Below the pieces are notes generated by a model. That model searched no databases. It was given only the letters and a program-made list of their open reading frames with translations, and was not told the DNA's origin. A stretch of DNA of 64,000 nt from AWTP1-13 sp963827545 (GTDB lineage: Bacteria; Pseudomonadota; Alphaproteobacteria; Rhizobiales; Hyphomicrobiaceae), in NCBI GenBank assembly GCA_963827545.1, contig CAWHBI010000029.1:58541-122540 (forward strand). The letters are read 5' to 3'. The position numbers and the translations under genes were made by a program. Below, in pieces: positions 1 to 8,744 of the stretch (its first letter is position 1; every line of letters starts with the position of its first letter).

Positions 1-346
1 GCAGCGGCTGCGGACCCCACTCCTTGACGGCGAACTCGAACACGCCTTCCTGCGCAAAATAGGTACCGATGCCCATGGCCGAGGTCTGGGCGCGGCCGGT
101 CTTCAAGGGGGTGAGGCGGGCGACATCGTTACCCGCGGGCAGTACGCGCACGTCGGCGTTGTGCTTGTCCTTGAACATCTTGCCGACAGCGACGGCAATG
201 TTGAAGCCCGACGAGCCGGTGTCGTAGGCGGTGAACGTCAGAGTGGACGGAATCTTCGGGTTCTGGGCCAACGACATCGGCACCGCGCAGAAGGCGACCC
301 CTGCTGCAGTCCCCGCGATCAAGCCCAGTCTGGCAAGTCTGTTCAC
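1..346 (-). CDS. TAXI-family TRAP transporter solute-binding protein (5' part, runs off the window)
   Basis: Reading the minus strand from a GTG at 346 gives an open frame to the window edge. It starts VNRLARLGLIAGTAAGVAFC, a typical Sec signal peptide ending near SLAQ. The mature part follows with FTAYDTGSSGFNIAVAVG and later GRAQTSAMGIGTYFAQEG. These match the N-terminal lobe of TAXI (TRAP-associated extracytoplasmic immunogenic) binding proteins, periplasmic receptors that feed a DctM/DctQ-type sodium-coupled importer. A GGGAGGA ribosome site lies 6-7 bases before the GTG, which supports this non-ATG start. Only about 115 residues are visible and the permease genes are outside the window, so the substrate is unknown. 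Confidence 0.8.
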   Translation of the reverse strand, partial: MNRLARLGLIAGTAAGVAFCAVPMSLAQNPKIPSTLTFTAYDTGSSGFNIAVAVGKMFKDKHNADVRVLPAGNDVARLTPLKTGRAQTSAMGIGTYFAQEGVFEFAVKEWGPQPL

Positions 347-515
347 GCGATCCTCCCTTCAACGGATGACGGTTGTTTGTCTTGCCGGCAGTGAACACCG
401 GGACATGCCTGATAACATTTGGAAACTGTTCGAGCAATTGAAGGCTTGCCGGGGTAGTGCCTCAGTTTCAATTTCGGCTACGGGTGGGGTGCAGACGTGG
501 CCCTTCGCGCCTGCT

Positions 516-1352
516 ATGGACCCTCCAATGCTTGGCCAAGGTTCAGCCAACGTCTCGTCTCCAGGGCTCCTCCACGCAAAGGCCTGGGCCGAGGCCTATG
601 AGCTAATTGACCTTCAGCTTTCTCCCTTGGGGCTGAGGGCCATCGAAGCCTTGGGTGTGGGTTCGGGAGACATTGTTCTCGATATAGGGTGCGGAGCTGG
701 GCAGACCCTCCTCCAACTCGCCGAGCGGGTCGGAACTGAAGGGCAGGTGATCGGGGTGGACGTGGCCCCGTTGCTCCTTGAAATCGCCAAGCGGAGGACC
801 GAGCCGCTCAGCCAGGTGAGGTTGATCCAGGCAGACGCTCAGTCCTTGGATTTGCCGTCTGAGAGTACGGATGCCGTGTTCTCTCGATTCGGTGTGATGA
901 CCTTCAACGATCCGGTCGTGGCTTTCGCCAACTTCCGTAGAATTCTGAGGCCGTCAGGTGCGCTGGCGTTTAGTTGCTGGCGTTCCCTCCAGGAGAACGA
1001 GTTGGATCACCTTCCGCTTTCCGCGGCGGGATTCCAGTCGGCTGTCGACGAGAGTCCTTTCAGCTTCGCCGACCCTGAACACATACGCCGCACACTCGAG
1101 GCGGCTGGGTTCAGCGAGATCATCATCCAATCGCACGATGAAAAGGTGTCGAGTGGCGATCTCGACGCGACGACTTGGGTGCTTCTGAAAGTGGGGCCGC
1201 TCGGAAAGATCGTTCGCGAGAACCCCGCGCTGCGAGCGACTGCCGAGCCTCTATTGCGTGAGGCCCTGGCTGCCTTGGGCGACCCCTCCAGGGTGCAACT
1301 CTTGGCTTCCGTCTGGATCGTGACTGCGCGAGCTGGAGCAGCGACCCGGTAG
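516..1352 (+). CDS. class I SAM-dependent methyltransferase
   Basis: The protein has the Rossmann-type motif I VLDIGCGAGQTLLQLAER, the acidic end of strand 2 (VIGVDVAP), the motif around QADAQSLDLP, and the post-motif FRRILRPSGALAFSCWR. This is the UbiE/COQ5-like methyltransferase fold. The C-terminal third (FSFADPEHIRRTLEAAGF) is typical of that group and may shape the acceptor site. The frame is open upstream to 231, but conserved sequence begins around 530. ATG codons at 516 and 528 are the best starts, although neither has a clear ribosome site. The gene is transcribed alone and divergently from the TRAP gene. The methyl acceptor cannot be inferred. Confidence 0.75.
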   Translation: MDPPMLGQGSANVSSPGLLHAKAWAEAYELIDLQLSPLGLRAIEALGVGSGDIVLDIGCGAGQTLLQLAERVGTEGQVIGVDVAPLLLEIAKRRTEPLSQVRLIQADAQSLDLPSESTDAVFSRFGVMTFNDPVVAFANFRRILRPSGALAFSCWRSLQENELDHLPLSAAGFQSAVDESPFSFADPEHIRRTLEAAGFSEIIIQSHDEKVSSGDLDATTWVLLKVGPLGKIVRENPALRATAEPLLREALAALGDPSRVQLLASVWIVTARAGAATR

Positions 1353-1430
1353 CGGCCACCCCAACGTCCACAAAGGGTCGTAGGCCGAAATTCACACTGC
1401 GACACTACCCGTGCCGGCAAGGTTCGGCGA

Positions 1431-2138
1431 TCAGGCGGAGCCATCGACCACCCTGGCCACGGCCGCATCCTTGCGCACGCCGGCGGGTGGGCCCGCATAG
1501 ATGATCTCGCCGCGCTCGATGACGTAGAGGCGGTCGGCAAAGTCGGGCACGTGATGAACGTTCGATTCCGCGATCAGCACGGCGTGTCCGAGCTGGCGGA
1601 TCGAGGCGATGCCGTCGACGATGGAGGGGACGATGGCCGGGGAAAGGCCCTCTGTGGGCTCGTCGAGCAGCAGCAGCCTGGGGTCGACGGCGAGCGCGCG
1701 CGCAATCGACACCATCTTGCGCTCGCCGCCAGACAGCTGCTGGCCGCCCCGCGCACGGTAGCGCTCCAACCTCGGGAACACGCGGTAGGCGAGCGCCTCG
1801 CGCTCGGCCGTGGAGCGGGAGGTCTGCCGCGTCCAGGTGGGCAGCAGAATGTTCTCGGCAACGGTGAGATCGCCGAACACCTCGCTTTCCTCCGGTGCGA
1901 AGCCGACGCCGAGGCGCGCAATGGCGAATGGGCGCAGTCCCCTGAGGTCGCGACCATCCAAGGTGATGGAGCCCGAGACGGGCCTTCGCTGCCCCATGAT
2001 GGTGCGGAAGGTGGTCGACTTGCCGGCGCCGTTGCGCCCGACGAGGCACACGAGCTCGCCGGCGCCGACGTCGAGGGAGACGCTGCGCAGGATCGGGCTG
2101 CCGTCGATATCGACGATGAGTTCCCTGACGGCGAGCAT
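1431..2138 (-). CDS. livF: branched-chain-amino-acid-type ABC transporter, ATP-binding subunit (LivF-like)
   Basis: ABC ATPase of 235 residues, the usual LivF size. It shows Walker A GRNGAGKST near residue 35, signature QLSGGERKM, and Walker B LLLLDEPTEGLSP. The short length and the LDEPTEGLSPAIV motif separate LivF from LivG. It energises import by the adjacent permeases. Its ATG directly abuts the TAG of the LivG-like gene, so the two are translationally linked. It is the last gene of a five-gene minus-strand operon. The importer type handles branched-chain amino acids, amides, urea or aromatic acids, and the real substrate is not readable from the ATPase. Confidence 0.9.
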   Translation of the reverse strand: MLAVRELIVDIDGSPILRSVSLDVGAGELVCLVGRNGAGKSTTFRTIMGQRRPVSGSITLDGRDLRGLRPFAIARLGVGFAPEESEVFGDLTVAENILLPTWTRQTSRSTAEREALAYRVFPRLERYRARGGQQLSGGERKMVSIARALAVDPRLLLLDEPTEGLSPAIVPSIVDGIASIRQLGHAVLIAESNVHHVPDFADRLYVIERGEIIYAGPPAGVRKDAAVARVVDGSA

Positions 2139-2900
2139 CTAATGCCTTCTCCGCTTGCCGACCACGGTCTCGATGATGAGCGGATCGGAGAAGAAGGGGC
2201 CGGGCGGCAGGTCGGCCAGCACTTTGCCTTCCGCGAGCGCAATGATGCGGTGCGAGTAGGCGGCCACCAGGTCCATGTCGTGCTCGACCAGGATGATGGC
2301 CTTGACGCCGGCCGCCTTGGCCGCGCCGATCAGGGTCTTCATGAGTCCGTGCTTCTCGGCGGTGGACACACCCGACGTCGGCTCGTCGAGCAGGATCACC
2401 TCGGGGGCGAGGGCGAAGGCGGATGCGACATCGAGCAGCTTCTTTTCGCCTTGGGAGAGCATGCGCGAGGGACTCTCGAGCCGGTGCTGCAAGCCGAAGA
2501 TGCCGGCGATCTCGCGCACCCGGGCGCCCACGGCCACATCTTCGGATACGCCTGCAAAGAGCCGCCACTGCTTGCCTTGCTGGGATACAACGGCGGCGGC
2601 GATGGTCTCGGCCACGGTGAGCTGCGGGAAGATCTGCACGAGCTGGAAGGTGCGCGCCATGCCGCGCTTGGCCAGCGCCACCGGGCCGACGCCCGCGATA
2701 TTGGCGCCTTTGAAGAACACCTCACCCTTGGTGGGCACCAGGAGGCCCGTCAGCAGGTTGACAAGCGTGGTCTTGCCGGCGCCGTTCGGCCCCACCACCG
2801 ACACGAACTCGCCGTCGCTGACGGCAACCCATACGTCCTCGAGCGCGCGAAAGGCGCCGAAGTGCTTGGACACGCCCCTGGTTTCGATGAGCGGGGTCAC
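2139..2900 (-). CDS. livG: branched-chain-amino-acid-type ABC transporter, ATP-binding subunit (LivG-like)
   Basis: ABC ATPase of 253 residues with Walker A GPNGAGKTT, signature MLSQGEKKLLD (a SQGE variant of the usual SGGQ), Walker B VILLDEPTSGVS, and the switch histidine in LVEHDMDLV. The LVEHDMDLV tail and the longer size mark it as LivG rather than LivF. It pairs with the LivF-like subunit as the cytoplasmic ATPase heterodimer. The start codon overlaps the end of the LivM-like gene by four bases (ATGA), which indicates translational coupling within one operon. Confidence 0.9.
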   Translation of the reverse strand: MTPLIETRGVSKHFGAFRALEDVWVAVSDGEFVSVVGPNGAGKTTLVNLLTGLLVPTKGEVFFKGANIAGVGPVALAKRGMARTFQLVQIFPQLTVAETIAAAVVSQQGKQWRLFAGVSEDVAVGARVREIAGIFGLQHRLESPSRMLSQGEKKLLDVASAFALAPEVILLDEPTSGVSTAEKHGLMKTLIGAAKAAGVKAIILVEHDMDLVAAYSHRIIALAEGKVLADLPPGPFFSDPLIIETVVGKRRRH

Positions 2901-3877
2901 GCGGGCACCTCCCGCTTGCGCCGGGTGAGCAGGGCCGCGATGTCACCGGCGATGCCGGCAAGACCGCGCGGGAAGAAGATCACCATGGCGGCCAGGATGG
3001 CGCCGAGCACGAAGCGCCAGTACTGGGTGATCGACTGCAGCTGGTCCTGCAGGAGAGTGAGGGCGAGCGCGCCGGCAATGGGGCCAAGGAAGCTCGTGAA
3101 GCCGCCGAGCACGGTCATGAACACGAGGTGACCCGAATGCGTCCAGTGGACCAGCTCGGGGTCGGCCAGACCGATACGGAAGCCCAGGATGGCGCCGCCG
3201 ATCGCACCATAGACCGCCGAGATGACGAAGGCTGCCAGCCGGAACTGGCGCACGCGCACGCCCAGGTATTCCGCCTTCTGCGCGTTGTCGCGCAGCGAGC
3301 GCAGGTGCAGGCCGAAGGGGGAATGCACGATGCGCCACATGAGAAGGCCGGCAAGCACCAGCAGCGCCAAGCAATAGTAGTAGAAGGGGCCGGCCAGCAG
3401 CTCGATCTTGTTGTAGGCGCCAAACTCGAGGCCCAGGATGCGCATGCGCGGGACGCGCATGCCGCTGTCGCCGCCGGTCAGGTAGTAGAACTTGAACAGG
3501 ATGGAATGCGCCAGCATGCCGAACGCCAGCGTCAGCATGCCAAAGAAGATGCCGGTATAGCGCACGCACAGAAAGCCGACCGGCAGCGCCACCACCAGCG
3601 CGCCGAGGGCAACGCCAATGAGCACCACCTCGAACTGCCTGATGCCCAGCACGCCGGCGATGACCGCGGCGCCGTAGGCGCCAAGGCCGAGGAACATTGC
3701 GTGGCCGAAGGACAGCAGCCCGGCGTAGCCAAACAGCAGATTGAACCCGAGCAGCGCAATGGCGTAGCCGAAGAACGGCACCAGCAGGTTGGCGTAGAAC
3801 GGCGGCGCCAGGAGCGGGACCAGGGCGAGCGCGACGACAGCAGCGATGATGAGGAGCAGCGCGGGCGTGCGCATCAC
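2897..3877 (-). CDS. livM: branched-chain-amino-acid-type ABC transporter permease (LivM-like)
   Basis: A hydrophobic protein of 326 residues with about eight to ten membrane segments. It begins with an N-terminal anchor (LLLIIAAVVALALVPLLAPP) and contains the LivM hallmark FGYAGLLSFGHAMFLGLGAY. A second hallmark, FTSFLGPIAGA, precedes the last helices. In this family LivM and LivH form the heterodimeric inner-membrane channel. The gene overlaps both neighbours by four bases. The charged C-terminal tail (LTRRKREVPA) is cytoplasmic by the positive-inside rule. Confidence 0.9.
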   Translation of the reverse strand: MMRTPALLLIIAAVVALALVPLLAPPFYANLLVPFFGYAIALLGFNLLFGYAGLLSFGHAMFLGLGAYGAAVIAGVLGIRQFEVVLIGVALGALVVALPVGFLCVRYTGIFFGMLTLAFGMLAHSILFKFYYLTGGDSGMRVPRMRILGLEFGAYNKIELLAGPFYYYCLALLVLAGLLMWRIVHSPFGLHLRSLRDNAQKAEYLGVRVRQFRLAAFVISAVYGAIGGAILGFRIGLADPELVHWTHSGHLVFMTVLGGFTSFLGPIAGALALTLLQDQLQSITQYWRFVLGAILAAMVIFFPRGLAGIAGDIAALLTRRKREVPA

Positions 3878-4755
3878 GTCGCCGGCTTTCCGAACAGCCC
3901 GGAGGGCTTAAGGAGGAGGACGCCGATGACGATCAGGTAAATGGCGAGGATCTCGAACTCGGGGTAGATCACCAGCGACATGGCCCGGATCAGGCCCACC
4001 AGCAGCGCCCCGACGAGAGCGCCGGTCATGGAGCCGAGCCCGCCAATCACCACCACCGCGAAGGCCTCGATCACGAACTCGATCGCCATGTCGAGGGATG
4101 CCGCCGAGGTCGGCACCACCAGCGCCCCGCCGATGGTTCCAAGCAGCGTGCCCAAGGTGAACACCACGGCATAGACGCTGCGCACGTCGACCCCCAGCGC
4201 CTCTGCCATGGTGCGGTTCTCGGCCGTCGCCCGCAGCAGCCGTCCGTAGTTGGTGCGGCGCAGGAAGAGGCCGATCAGGGCAGCAGCCGCAATGGCGGCG
4301 GCGATGACGAGCAGGTTATAGACCGGCACGCTGAAGTCGCCCGAGGCCACCTTGCCGTAGACCAGCAGCACGTTGCTCAGCGATTGCGGGTTCGCGCCCC
4401 ACACGAAGCGCAGCACGTCCTGAAACATGAGCACGAGCGCGAAGGTCAGCAGCAGCTGGAAGCTCTCGTCGCGATCGTAGACGGTGCGCAGCAGGCGCTC
4501 GATGGGCGGCCCCACCAACCCCATCAGCAACCCGGCAACGATAAGGACCGGCAGCAGCATCCACGCCGGAAGGCCCGCATTCAGGGCCAAATTGACGAGG
4601 GTGATGCCGAAGTAGGCGCCCAGCGCATAGAAGGAGCCACAGGCGAGGTTGACGATCTTCTGCACGCCGAACACGAGCTGCAGCCCCGCGGCCACCAGAA
4701 ACAGCACGGCGGCATGGAAGATGCCGCCGAGCAGAAGATTGGCGAACGATGCCAT
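3874..4755 (-). CDS. livH: branched-chain-amino-acid-type ABC transporter permease (LivH-like)
   Basis: Permease of 293 residues with the LivH-type opening LLLGGIFHAAVLFLVAAGLQ and the conserved segment VNLACGSFYALGAYFG. The later motif FVIEAFAVVVIGGLGSMTGA is the EAF/GGLGS signature of this permease group. It forms the second half of the membrane channel with the LivM-like protein. A 33-base gap separates it from the binding-protein gene upstream, so it is very probably on the same transcript. Confidence 0.9.
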   Translation of the reverse strand: MASFANLLLGGIFHAAVLFLVAAGLQLVFGVQKIVNLACGSFYALGAYFGITLVNLALNAGLPAWMLLPVLIVAGLLMGLVGPPIERLLRTVYDRDESFQLLLTFALVLMFQDVLRFVWGANPQSLSNVLLVYGKVASGDFSVPVYNLLVIAAAIAAAALIGLFLRRTNYGRLLRATAENRTMAEALGVDVRSVYAVVFTLGTLLGTIGGALVVPTSAASLDMAIEFVIEAFAVVVIGGLGSMTGALVGALLVGLIRAMSLVIYPEFEILAIYLIVIGVLLLKPSGLFGKPAT

Positions 4756-4788
4756 GGGGCCGCGTGCCGGTGACCGCGTGCCGGTCCG

Positions 4789-6072
4789 TCAAACCTTGAA
4801 CTGCGCCGTCTTCAGCCAGTCCCAGAAGTTGGCGCCGGGTGGCTTCTGCAGGTCGGCGGAGAACATCGTCTCGATGCGCGCAGGATCGAGCGTGACGAAG
4901 TCGAACTTGTTGTTGTGGGTGGAGAAGCCCTGCACGAAGGTCTGGTCGGCGATGTGGTCCTTGCGCCAGGAGCCCCTGCCGCCCAGGCTCTCGATCGACA
5001 GGCCCTGCATGGCGCCGATGACCTCATCGACGCCCGGCCACTGCCCGCCCTTGGCCTGCGATGCCTTCTCCACCGCCGCCTTGTAGGAGCCAATGGCGAA
5101 GTAGGCGCGATCGGCCTCCCAGTTCGGGTAGTCCTTCTGCTTGTCGAAATACCAGGCGACGAACTCCTTCTGCATCGGCGTTGCCTGCGGATTGTCGAAG
5201 TAGAGCGTGTTGTGGCCGAAGATCATGCCCTCCGGCGTGAAGTCCTTCTTCATGAGCGTGTGCTGCCAGCCCGCCGCCGGGAACACGAGCTTCATGCCCT
5301 TCGTAAGCTCGGCCGTGTGTGCCTGCTTCATGAAGACGGGGAGGTCCGCGAACAGCAGCGAGGAGAAGATGAGGTCGGGCTTGGCGGCCTTGAGGGCGGC
5401 AACGTGGCTGGTGAGCTCCATGGTGCCGACCTTGGGCCACTGCTCGGTGACGACCTCGTGCTCGATGTTGAAGCGCCGCAGAAGCGCGACGAACGCCGCC
5501 ATGTTGTTGCGGCCGTAGGAATAGTCCGGATTGATGCCGGCGATGCGCTTGAACTGTCCCTTCCAGTGCTTGATGGCGAGCAGCGAGGACATCACGGCCT
5601 CGCACTCGTTGTCGGTGCTGCGGAAGAGATACCTGGGGTTGGGCAGCTTCTCGTCGACGCCGTCCTGCGTGGTGCCGTCCCAGAAGATGGTGAGCGCGCG
5701 CGCTTCTTCCACCACGGGGCCCAGCGCCAGGCCGACGCCGGTCGACACGATGCCCAGCACGCAATCGACCTTCTCCTGCTGCACCAGCTTCTGGAAGCGC
5801 TCGATGGTGTCCTTGGCGCTCGTCTCCTCCTCGACTACCAGCTCGATCTTGCGCCCGGCGATGCCGCCGCCGGCGTTGAACTTCTCCACCGCCCATTCGG
5901 TGGCGCGCAGGCCGCTGATGCCGGCGCTGGCGGCAATGCCGGTGCGGGGTGCCAGGATGCCGAGCTTGACGGGCTTGGCCTGGGCGATGGCGGGGGCAAA
6001 CACGCCTGGCGATGCGACAGCGGCGCCGGAGGCGGCGATCGATTTCAGTACGGTGCGGCGTGACAGCTTCAT
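4789..6072 (-). CDS. ABC transporter periplasmic substrate-binding protein (Peripla_BP_6 type)
   Basis: First gene of the Liv-type operon. The N-terminus MKLSRRTVLKSIAASGAAVA carries a twin-arginine-like SRRTVLK motif followed by a hydrophobic stretch and an AIAQA cleavage region, so export by Tat is likely. The mature protein (KLGILAPRTGIAASAGI, then GGIAGRKIELVVEEE) is a type I periplasmic binding fold of about 400 residues. Such proteins bind amino acids, amides, urea or aromatic acids. A strong GAGGGG ribosome site precedes the ATG. A TGATATATCA motif about 50 bases upstream may be an operator. Confidence 0.88.
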   Translation of the reverse strand: MKLSRRTVLKSIAASGAAVASPGVFAPAIAQAKPVKLGILAPRTGIAASAGISGLRATEWAVEKFNAGGGIAGRKIELVVEEETSAKDTIERFQKLVQQEKVDCVLGIVSTGVGLALGPVVEEARALTIFWDGTTQDGVDEKLPNPRYLFRSTDNECEAVMSSLLAIKHWKGQFKRIAGINPDYSYGRNNMAAFVALLRRFNIEHEVVTEQWPKVGTMELTSHVAALKAAKPDLIFSSLLFADLPVFMKQAHTAELTKGMKLVFPAAGWQHTLMKKDFTPEGMIFGHNTLYFDNPQATPMQKEFVAWYFDKQKDYPNWEADRAYFAIGSYKAAVEKASQAKGGQWPGVDEVIGAMQGLSIESLGGRGSWRKDHIADQTFVQGFSTHNNKFDFVTLDPARIETMFSADLQKPPGANFWDWLKTAQFKV

Positions 6073-6121
6073 GGGACGTCCCCTCGCATGGGCTACGCCG
6101 TCTCAGGCGGCGTTGGGAGCA

Positions 6122-6142
6122 TGATATATCACGGGCATGTCA
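6122..6142 (-). promoter_or_regulatory. candidate operator A (TGATATATCA element) upstream of the ABC operon
   Basis: A perfect 10-base palindrome TGATATATCA lies at 6122-6131, followed by GGGCATG. The same TGATATATC core with a following GG-ATG element occurs upstream of the DUF6166 gene and the PanB-like gene. A GntR regulator lies in the same neighbourhood. Assignment to that regulator is inference. Confidence 0.45.
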
Positions 6143-6177
6143 CGTGTCATCCCGGGCGTGGAACGTGGGCGCCGAGC

Positions 6178-6242
6178 GGGGTCAGACCCCTCGCTTCCAC
6201 GTTGCAGAGGAACTCGAAACGCCGGCGCGAGGGGTCTGACCC
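6178..6242. repeat. inverted repeat, REP-like or terminator hairpin
   Basis: The arm GGGTCAGACCCCTCGC at 6179-6194 is matched exactly by its reverse complement at 6227-6242, with a 32-base loop. Each arm itself contains the small palindrome GGGTC/GACCC. It lies between the DUF6166 stop codon and the operon promoter. Sequences of this kind occur as REP elements handled by RAYT transposases. It could also end transcription of the DUF6166 gene. Confidence 0.6.
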
Positions 6243-6245
6243 TTT

Positions 6246-6545
6246 CTAGTGCCCTTCGATCTCCTTGATCGCGCGATCGATTTGGTCACCGCCCAGGACC
6301 CAATCATTGTCCATGTCGGCAACAACCTTTTTCATGAAGGGCTCGGAGAGGCGGATGGCGCGCTCCCCGTCGCCCAGGTGGTCGTAAAGGATGGCGAGCG
6401 CCAGCTGCTGGGGGCTCGCACCCTCGTAGGTCCACTCGAAGCCCCAACTGGTGAAGCGCTTGACGTCGTAGTGCTCAGAGAGGGCCCGACCATCGACCGT
6501 GACCACAAGGCCGTCGATGCTGCGCTTGCCCTCGTAAGTCTTCAT
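6246..6545 (-). CDS. small DUF6166-like protein
   Basis: A 99-residue soluble protein beginning MKTYEGKRSIDGLVVTVDG. The segments GFEWTYEGASPQQLALAILY and FMKKVVADMDNDWVLGGDQI match the pattern I know for DUF6166, whose function is unknown. No signal peptide or membrane segment is present. A TGATATATCA element identical to those before the ABC operon and the PanB-like gene lies about 35 bases upstream of the start, so it may share their control. Confidence 0.7.
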   Translation of the reverse strand: MKTYEGKRSIDGLVVTVDGRALSEHYDVKRFTSWGFEWTYEGASPQQLALAILYDHLGDGERAIRLSEPFMKKVVADMDNDWVLGGDQIDRAIKEIEGH

Positions 6546-6578
6546 CGGCCTTGCCCGGCACCGCGGATGCCCGCGCTT

Positions 6579-6600
6579 TGATATATCACTGGTATGCTAT
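6579..6600 (-). promoter_or_regulatory. candidate operator B (TGATATATCA element) upstream of the DUF6166 gene
   Basis: The palindrome TGATATATCA at 6579-6588 is followed by CTGGTATGCTAT. The composite of core plus GTATGCTA is nearly identical to operator C upstream of the PanB-like gene. Both stand 20-40 bases before a minus-strand start codon. Confidence 0.5.
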
Positions 6601-6692
6601 TGGCCGCGAGGCAGCCTGTAAAGGAAGGTACAGGCGCACGCCTCGGATGTCGGCTGCTCGCTCGTTAGGTGACCGTCTCCGGCTCGGCGAAG

Positions 6693-7598
6693 CTAGACCA
6701 CGGGCTGGCGTGGCGGTGCAGGCGCACTGAATTTCGCCGCAAGGCCGGGAGACGGCACCGACACCTCGGTCGCCAGGCCGAACCACATCAGCAGACGAAT
6801 GGCCTGCCAGGCGAAGTCGAATTCCCACCAATGGTGCCCATGCCGCGCCGACGTGGGATCGGCGTGGTGGTTGTTGTGCCACCCTTCGCCTGCGGTGAGG
6901 AAGCCGATGATCGCGTTATTGCGGCTGTCGTCAGGTGTCGCGTAATTGCGATAGCCCCAGATGTGGGTCACCGAATTGACAGACCAAGTCGTGTGCCAGA
7001 CGACCACCGTTCGCAATGCCCCGCCCCAGACCACGAGACTGGAGCCGAATTGCAGCGCCTCTCCCGAGTTCCCGCCCGACGCCATGACCCAACCATAGCC
7101 GGCAGCGAAGTACACCAGCCACAATAGAAAGGAGATCTTGATCCAGTTCTTTCTGCGCTCGAGCATCGCATAGAGGGGATCACGCATGACATCCTTGGCA
7201 TATCGCTCGATCAGCGGACGCGATCGCATATCGCCCGAGCGCATCAGCAGCCACCCGAAATGCGCCCAGAGGAAGCCTCTGAGCGGCGAATGCGGATCTT
7301 GCTCGTCATCCGCATAGTGGTGGTGCCGGCGATGGACGGCGACCCACAACGCCGGCGAGAACTGCAGAGAGAACGTGCCGAGCACTGCAAACGTGTGCTC
7401 GAGCCACAGGGGGACCGTGAAGCCGCGGTGCGTTATGAGCCGGTGGAAGCCGAGATTGATCCCAAGAACTCCAAACGCAAGCATTCCAAAGACTAGAAGG
7501 ACGACACCGGTCCAGCTGAAGAACCAGGGGAAAAGCGCCAGCACGGCGAGCGTATGGCAGAGAACAAATCCGACGAGGGCGTCAGCCTTGAATTTCAT
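6693..7598 (-). CDS. acyl-CoA (delta-9 type) fatty-acid desaturase
   Basis: A membrane di-iron desaturase of 301 residues. All three histidine boxes are visible: HRLITH (52-57), HRRHH (89-93) and, near 235-245, EGWHNNHHADPTSARHG. Hydrophobic pairs lie before box 1 and between boxes 2 and 3. The spacing is that of bacterial stearoyl-CoA-type desaturases, which insert a cis double bond using oxygen and an electron donor. The ATG at 7598 is preferred over a GTG three bases upstream because GGGAG stands at normal distance. The gene is monocistronic. The C-terminus is proline/alanine-rich and not conserved. Confidence 0.92.
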   Translation of the reverse strand: MKFKADALVGFVLCHTLAVLALFPWFFSWTGVVLLVFGMLAFGVLGINLGFHRLITHRGFTVPLWLEHTFAVLGTFSLQFSPALWVAVHRRHHHYADDEQDPHSPLRGFLWAHFGWLLMRSGDMRSRPLIERYAKDVMRDPLYAMLERRKNWIKISFLLWLVYFAAGYGWVMASGGNSGEALQFGSSLVVWGGALRTVVVWHTTWSVNSVTHIWGYRNYATPDDSRNNAIIGFLTAGEGWHNNHHADPTSARHGHHWWEFDFAWQAIRLLMWFGLATEVSVPSPGLAAKFSAPAPPRQPVV

Positions 7599-7951
7599 CA
7601 CGCGCTCCCAGATCGATGCTGCTGCGCGCGAGGATCGGACAGACCCGCAACGCCGGCGGCCGCACCCGGTAGGAGCGCGACATCGGTATCGATGAGCCCA
7701 CGATTCCCCCCGGTGACCCCTTGCTGTTATCTACTGAACCAACGGCTTGGTCAAAACCTGTTCTCGGGCGGGTCAGCCGGTTGCTCAGATTTTCCGCAAT
7801 TGGCGGGGGACAACCCTGACACGCTGCCCCCGTAATAGATGAAGGACGCTGGTTATGGGCATAGCGCCCGTTGGCACCCCTCACCCCGAGGCAGGCTCTA
7901 ACCGGCGCCGCCTCGCGCCCGGCTAGCAGTAGCCGACGCGGCTGCCCCAGC
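7599..7951. other. intergenic stretch without a supported gene
   Basis: About 350 bases between the desaturase start and the GntR gene end. The open frames here lack family signatures and cover the promoter region of the desaturase. I see no RNA gene. It ends in a palindrome described separately. Confidence 0.5.
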
Positions 7952-7991
7952 GGTAGGGCGCAATAAGGCGGCAGCCGCATTGCGCCCTACC
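7952..7991. repeat. short palindromic repeat overlapping the GntR stop codon
   Basis: GGTAGGGCGCAAT at 7952-7964 is the exact reverse complement of ATTGCGCCCTACC at 7979-7991, with a 14-base loop. The right arm contains the TAG stop of the GntR gene, so the hairpin can form at the end of that transcript. It resembles chromosomal REP-type repeats of Hyphomicrobiales. Confidence 0.6.
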
Positions 7992-8712
7992 CCGCTGCAC
8001 GGGCGCGGCCCGCTGAGCGCGCGGTGCGGCCCTCGGCGCCCACAGTGGCGCGGGTAAAGCTTTCGACGTAGTCGATCAGCTTGTCGCTGGCCGCCATGGC
8101 GCGCTCAGGCCTACCCTTGGCGATGGCGCGGGCCTCGTCGGCGTGCAGGCGCGCGATCTTCGGCAGATCGGCTGCTTGCCTGTAGTGCAGATACCAGAAG
8201 CGGCGGGAATGGCCGTTGAGGAAACGCATGGTGCGCGCGGCGTACTCGTTGTGCGCGGCCTCGGCCAGCAGCGCGTTGAGCTCGCGGTCCAGCCGCATGA
8301 AGGCGATGTCGTCGCTGGCCTCGGCAGCCGCCTCCATACCGTCGGCAATCGCCTGGAACTGCGCGCGCTCGGCCACCGATGCGCGCTCGGCGCCGGCGCG
8401 GGCGAGCAGCCGTTCCAGCTCGCGGCGTACCTCCAGCACGAGCAGCTGCTTTCTGGGGTCGGTGTCGGTGACCAGGATGGCCTTGCGCGGCAGCACCAGC
8501 ACCAGGCCCTCACGGGCGAGCCGCTGGAGGGCCTCGCGGATGGGCGTGCGGCCGATGCCGAGCTCGGCCGAGAGCGCCTGCTCGGAGAGGATGGCGCCCG
8601 GCGCCAGCTTCAAGGTGACGACCATTTCCTCCAGCCGGTTGTAAGCCTGCTCGGTGAGGGTCTCCGCCTTGGCCGCGTCCTGGCGCTGGGCTTTTCTCTT
8701 GCTGGTCGGCAT
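7987..8712 (-). CDS. GntR-family transcriptional regulator (FadR subfamily, FCD domain)
   Basis: A 241-residue regulator. Residues about 20-90 form the GntR winged helix, with LTEQAYNRLEEMVV, the acidic helix GAILSEQALSAELGIGRTPI and the wing LPRKAILVTDTD. The remaining helical part (RRELERLLARAGAERA, later FMRLDRELNALLAEAAHNEY and FWYLHYRQ) is an FCD effector domain. Such proteins bind small palindromes as dimers and are released by an organic acid or metal-linked ligand. The gene lies among three copies of a TGATATATC palindrome, its most plausible targets. Confidence 0.9.
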   Translation of the reverse strand: MPTSKRKAQRQDAAKAETLTEQAYNRLEEMVVTLKLAPGAILSEQALSAELGIGRTPIREALQRLAREGLVLVLPRKAILVTDTDPRKQLLVLEVRRELERLLARAGAERASVAERAQFQAIADGMEAAAEASDDIAFMRLDRELNALLAEAAHNEYAARTMRFLNGHSRRFWYLHYRQAADLPKIARLHADEARAIAKGRPERAMAASDKLIDYVESFTRATVGAEGRTARSAGRARAAG

Positions 8713-8744
8713 CAGTGGGGCGGTCTCGCGCCGGACGAGGAGGC

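Noticed and set aside
1551..6124. Very long open frames on the plus strand opposite the Liv operon (for example 1551-3131, 3128-3940, 4915-6063)
   Set aside because: They mirror real minus-strand genes in high-GC DNA. Their products are biased in His, Gly, Arg and Glu and have no family features.
7582..7980. 132-codon minus-strand frame between the desaturase and GntR genes
   Set aside because: No conserved features, overlaps the desaturase start and a REP-type palindrome.
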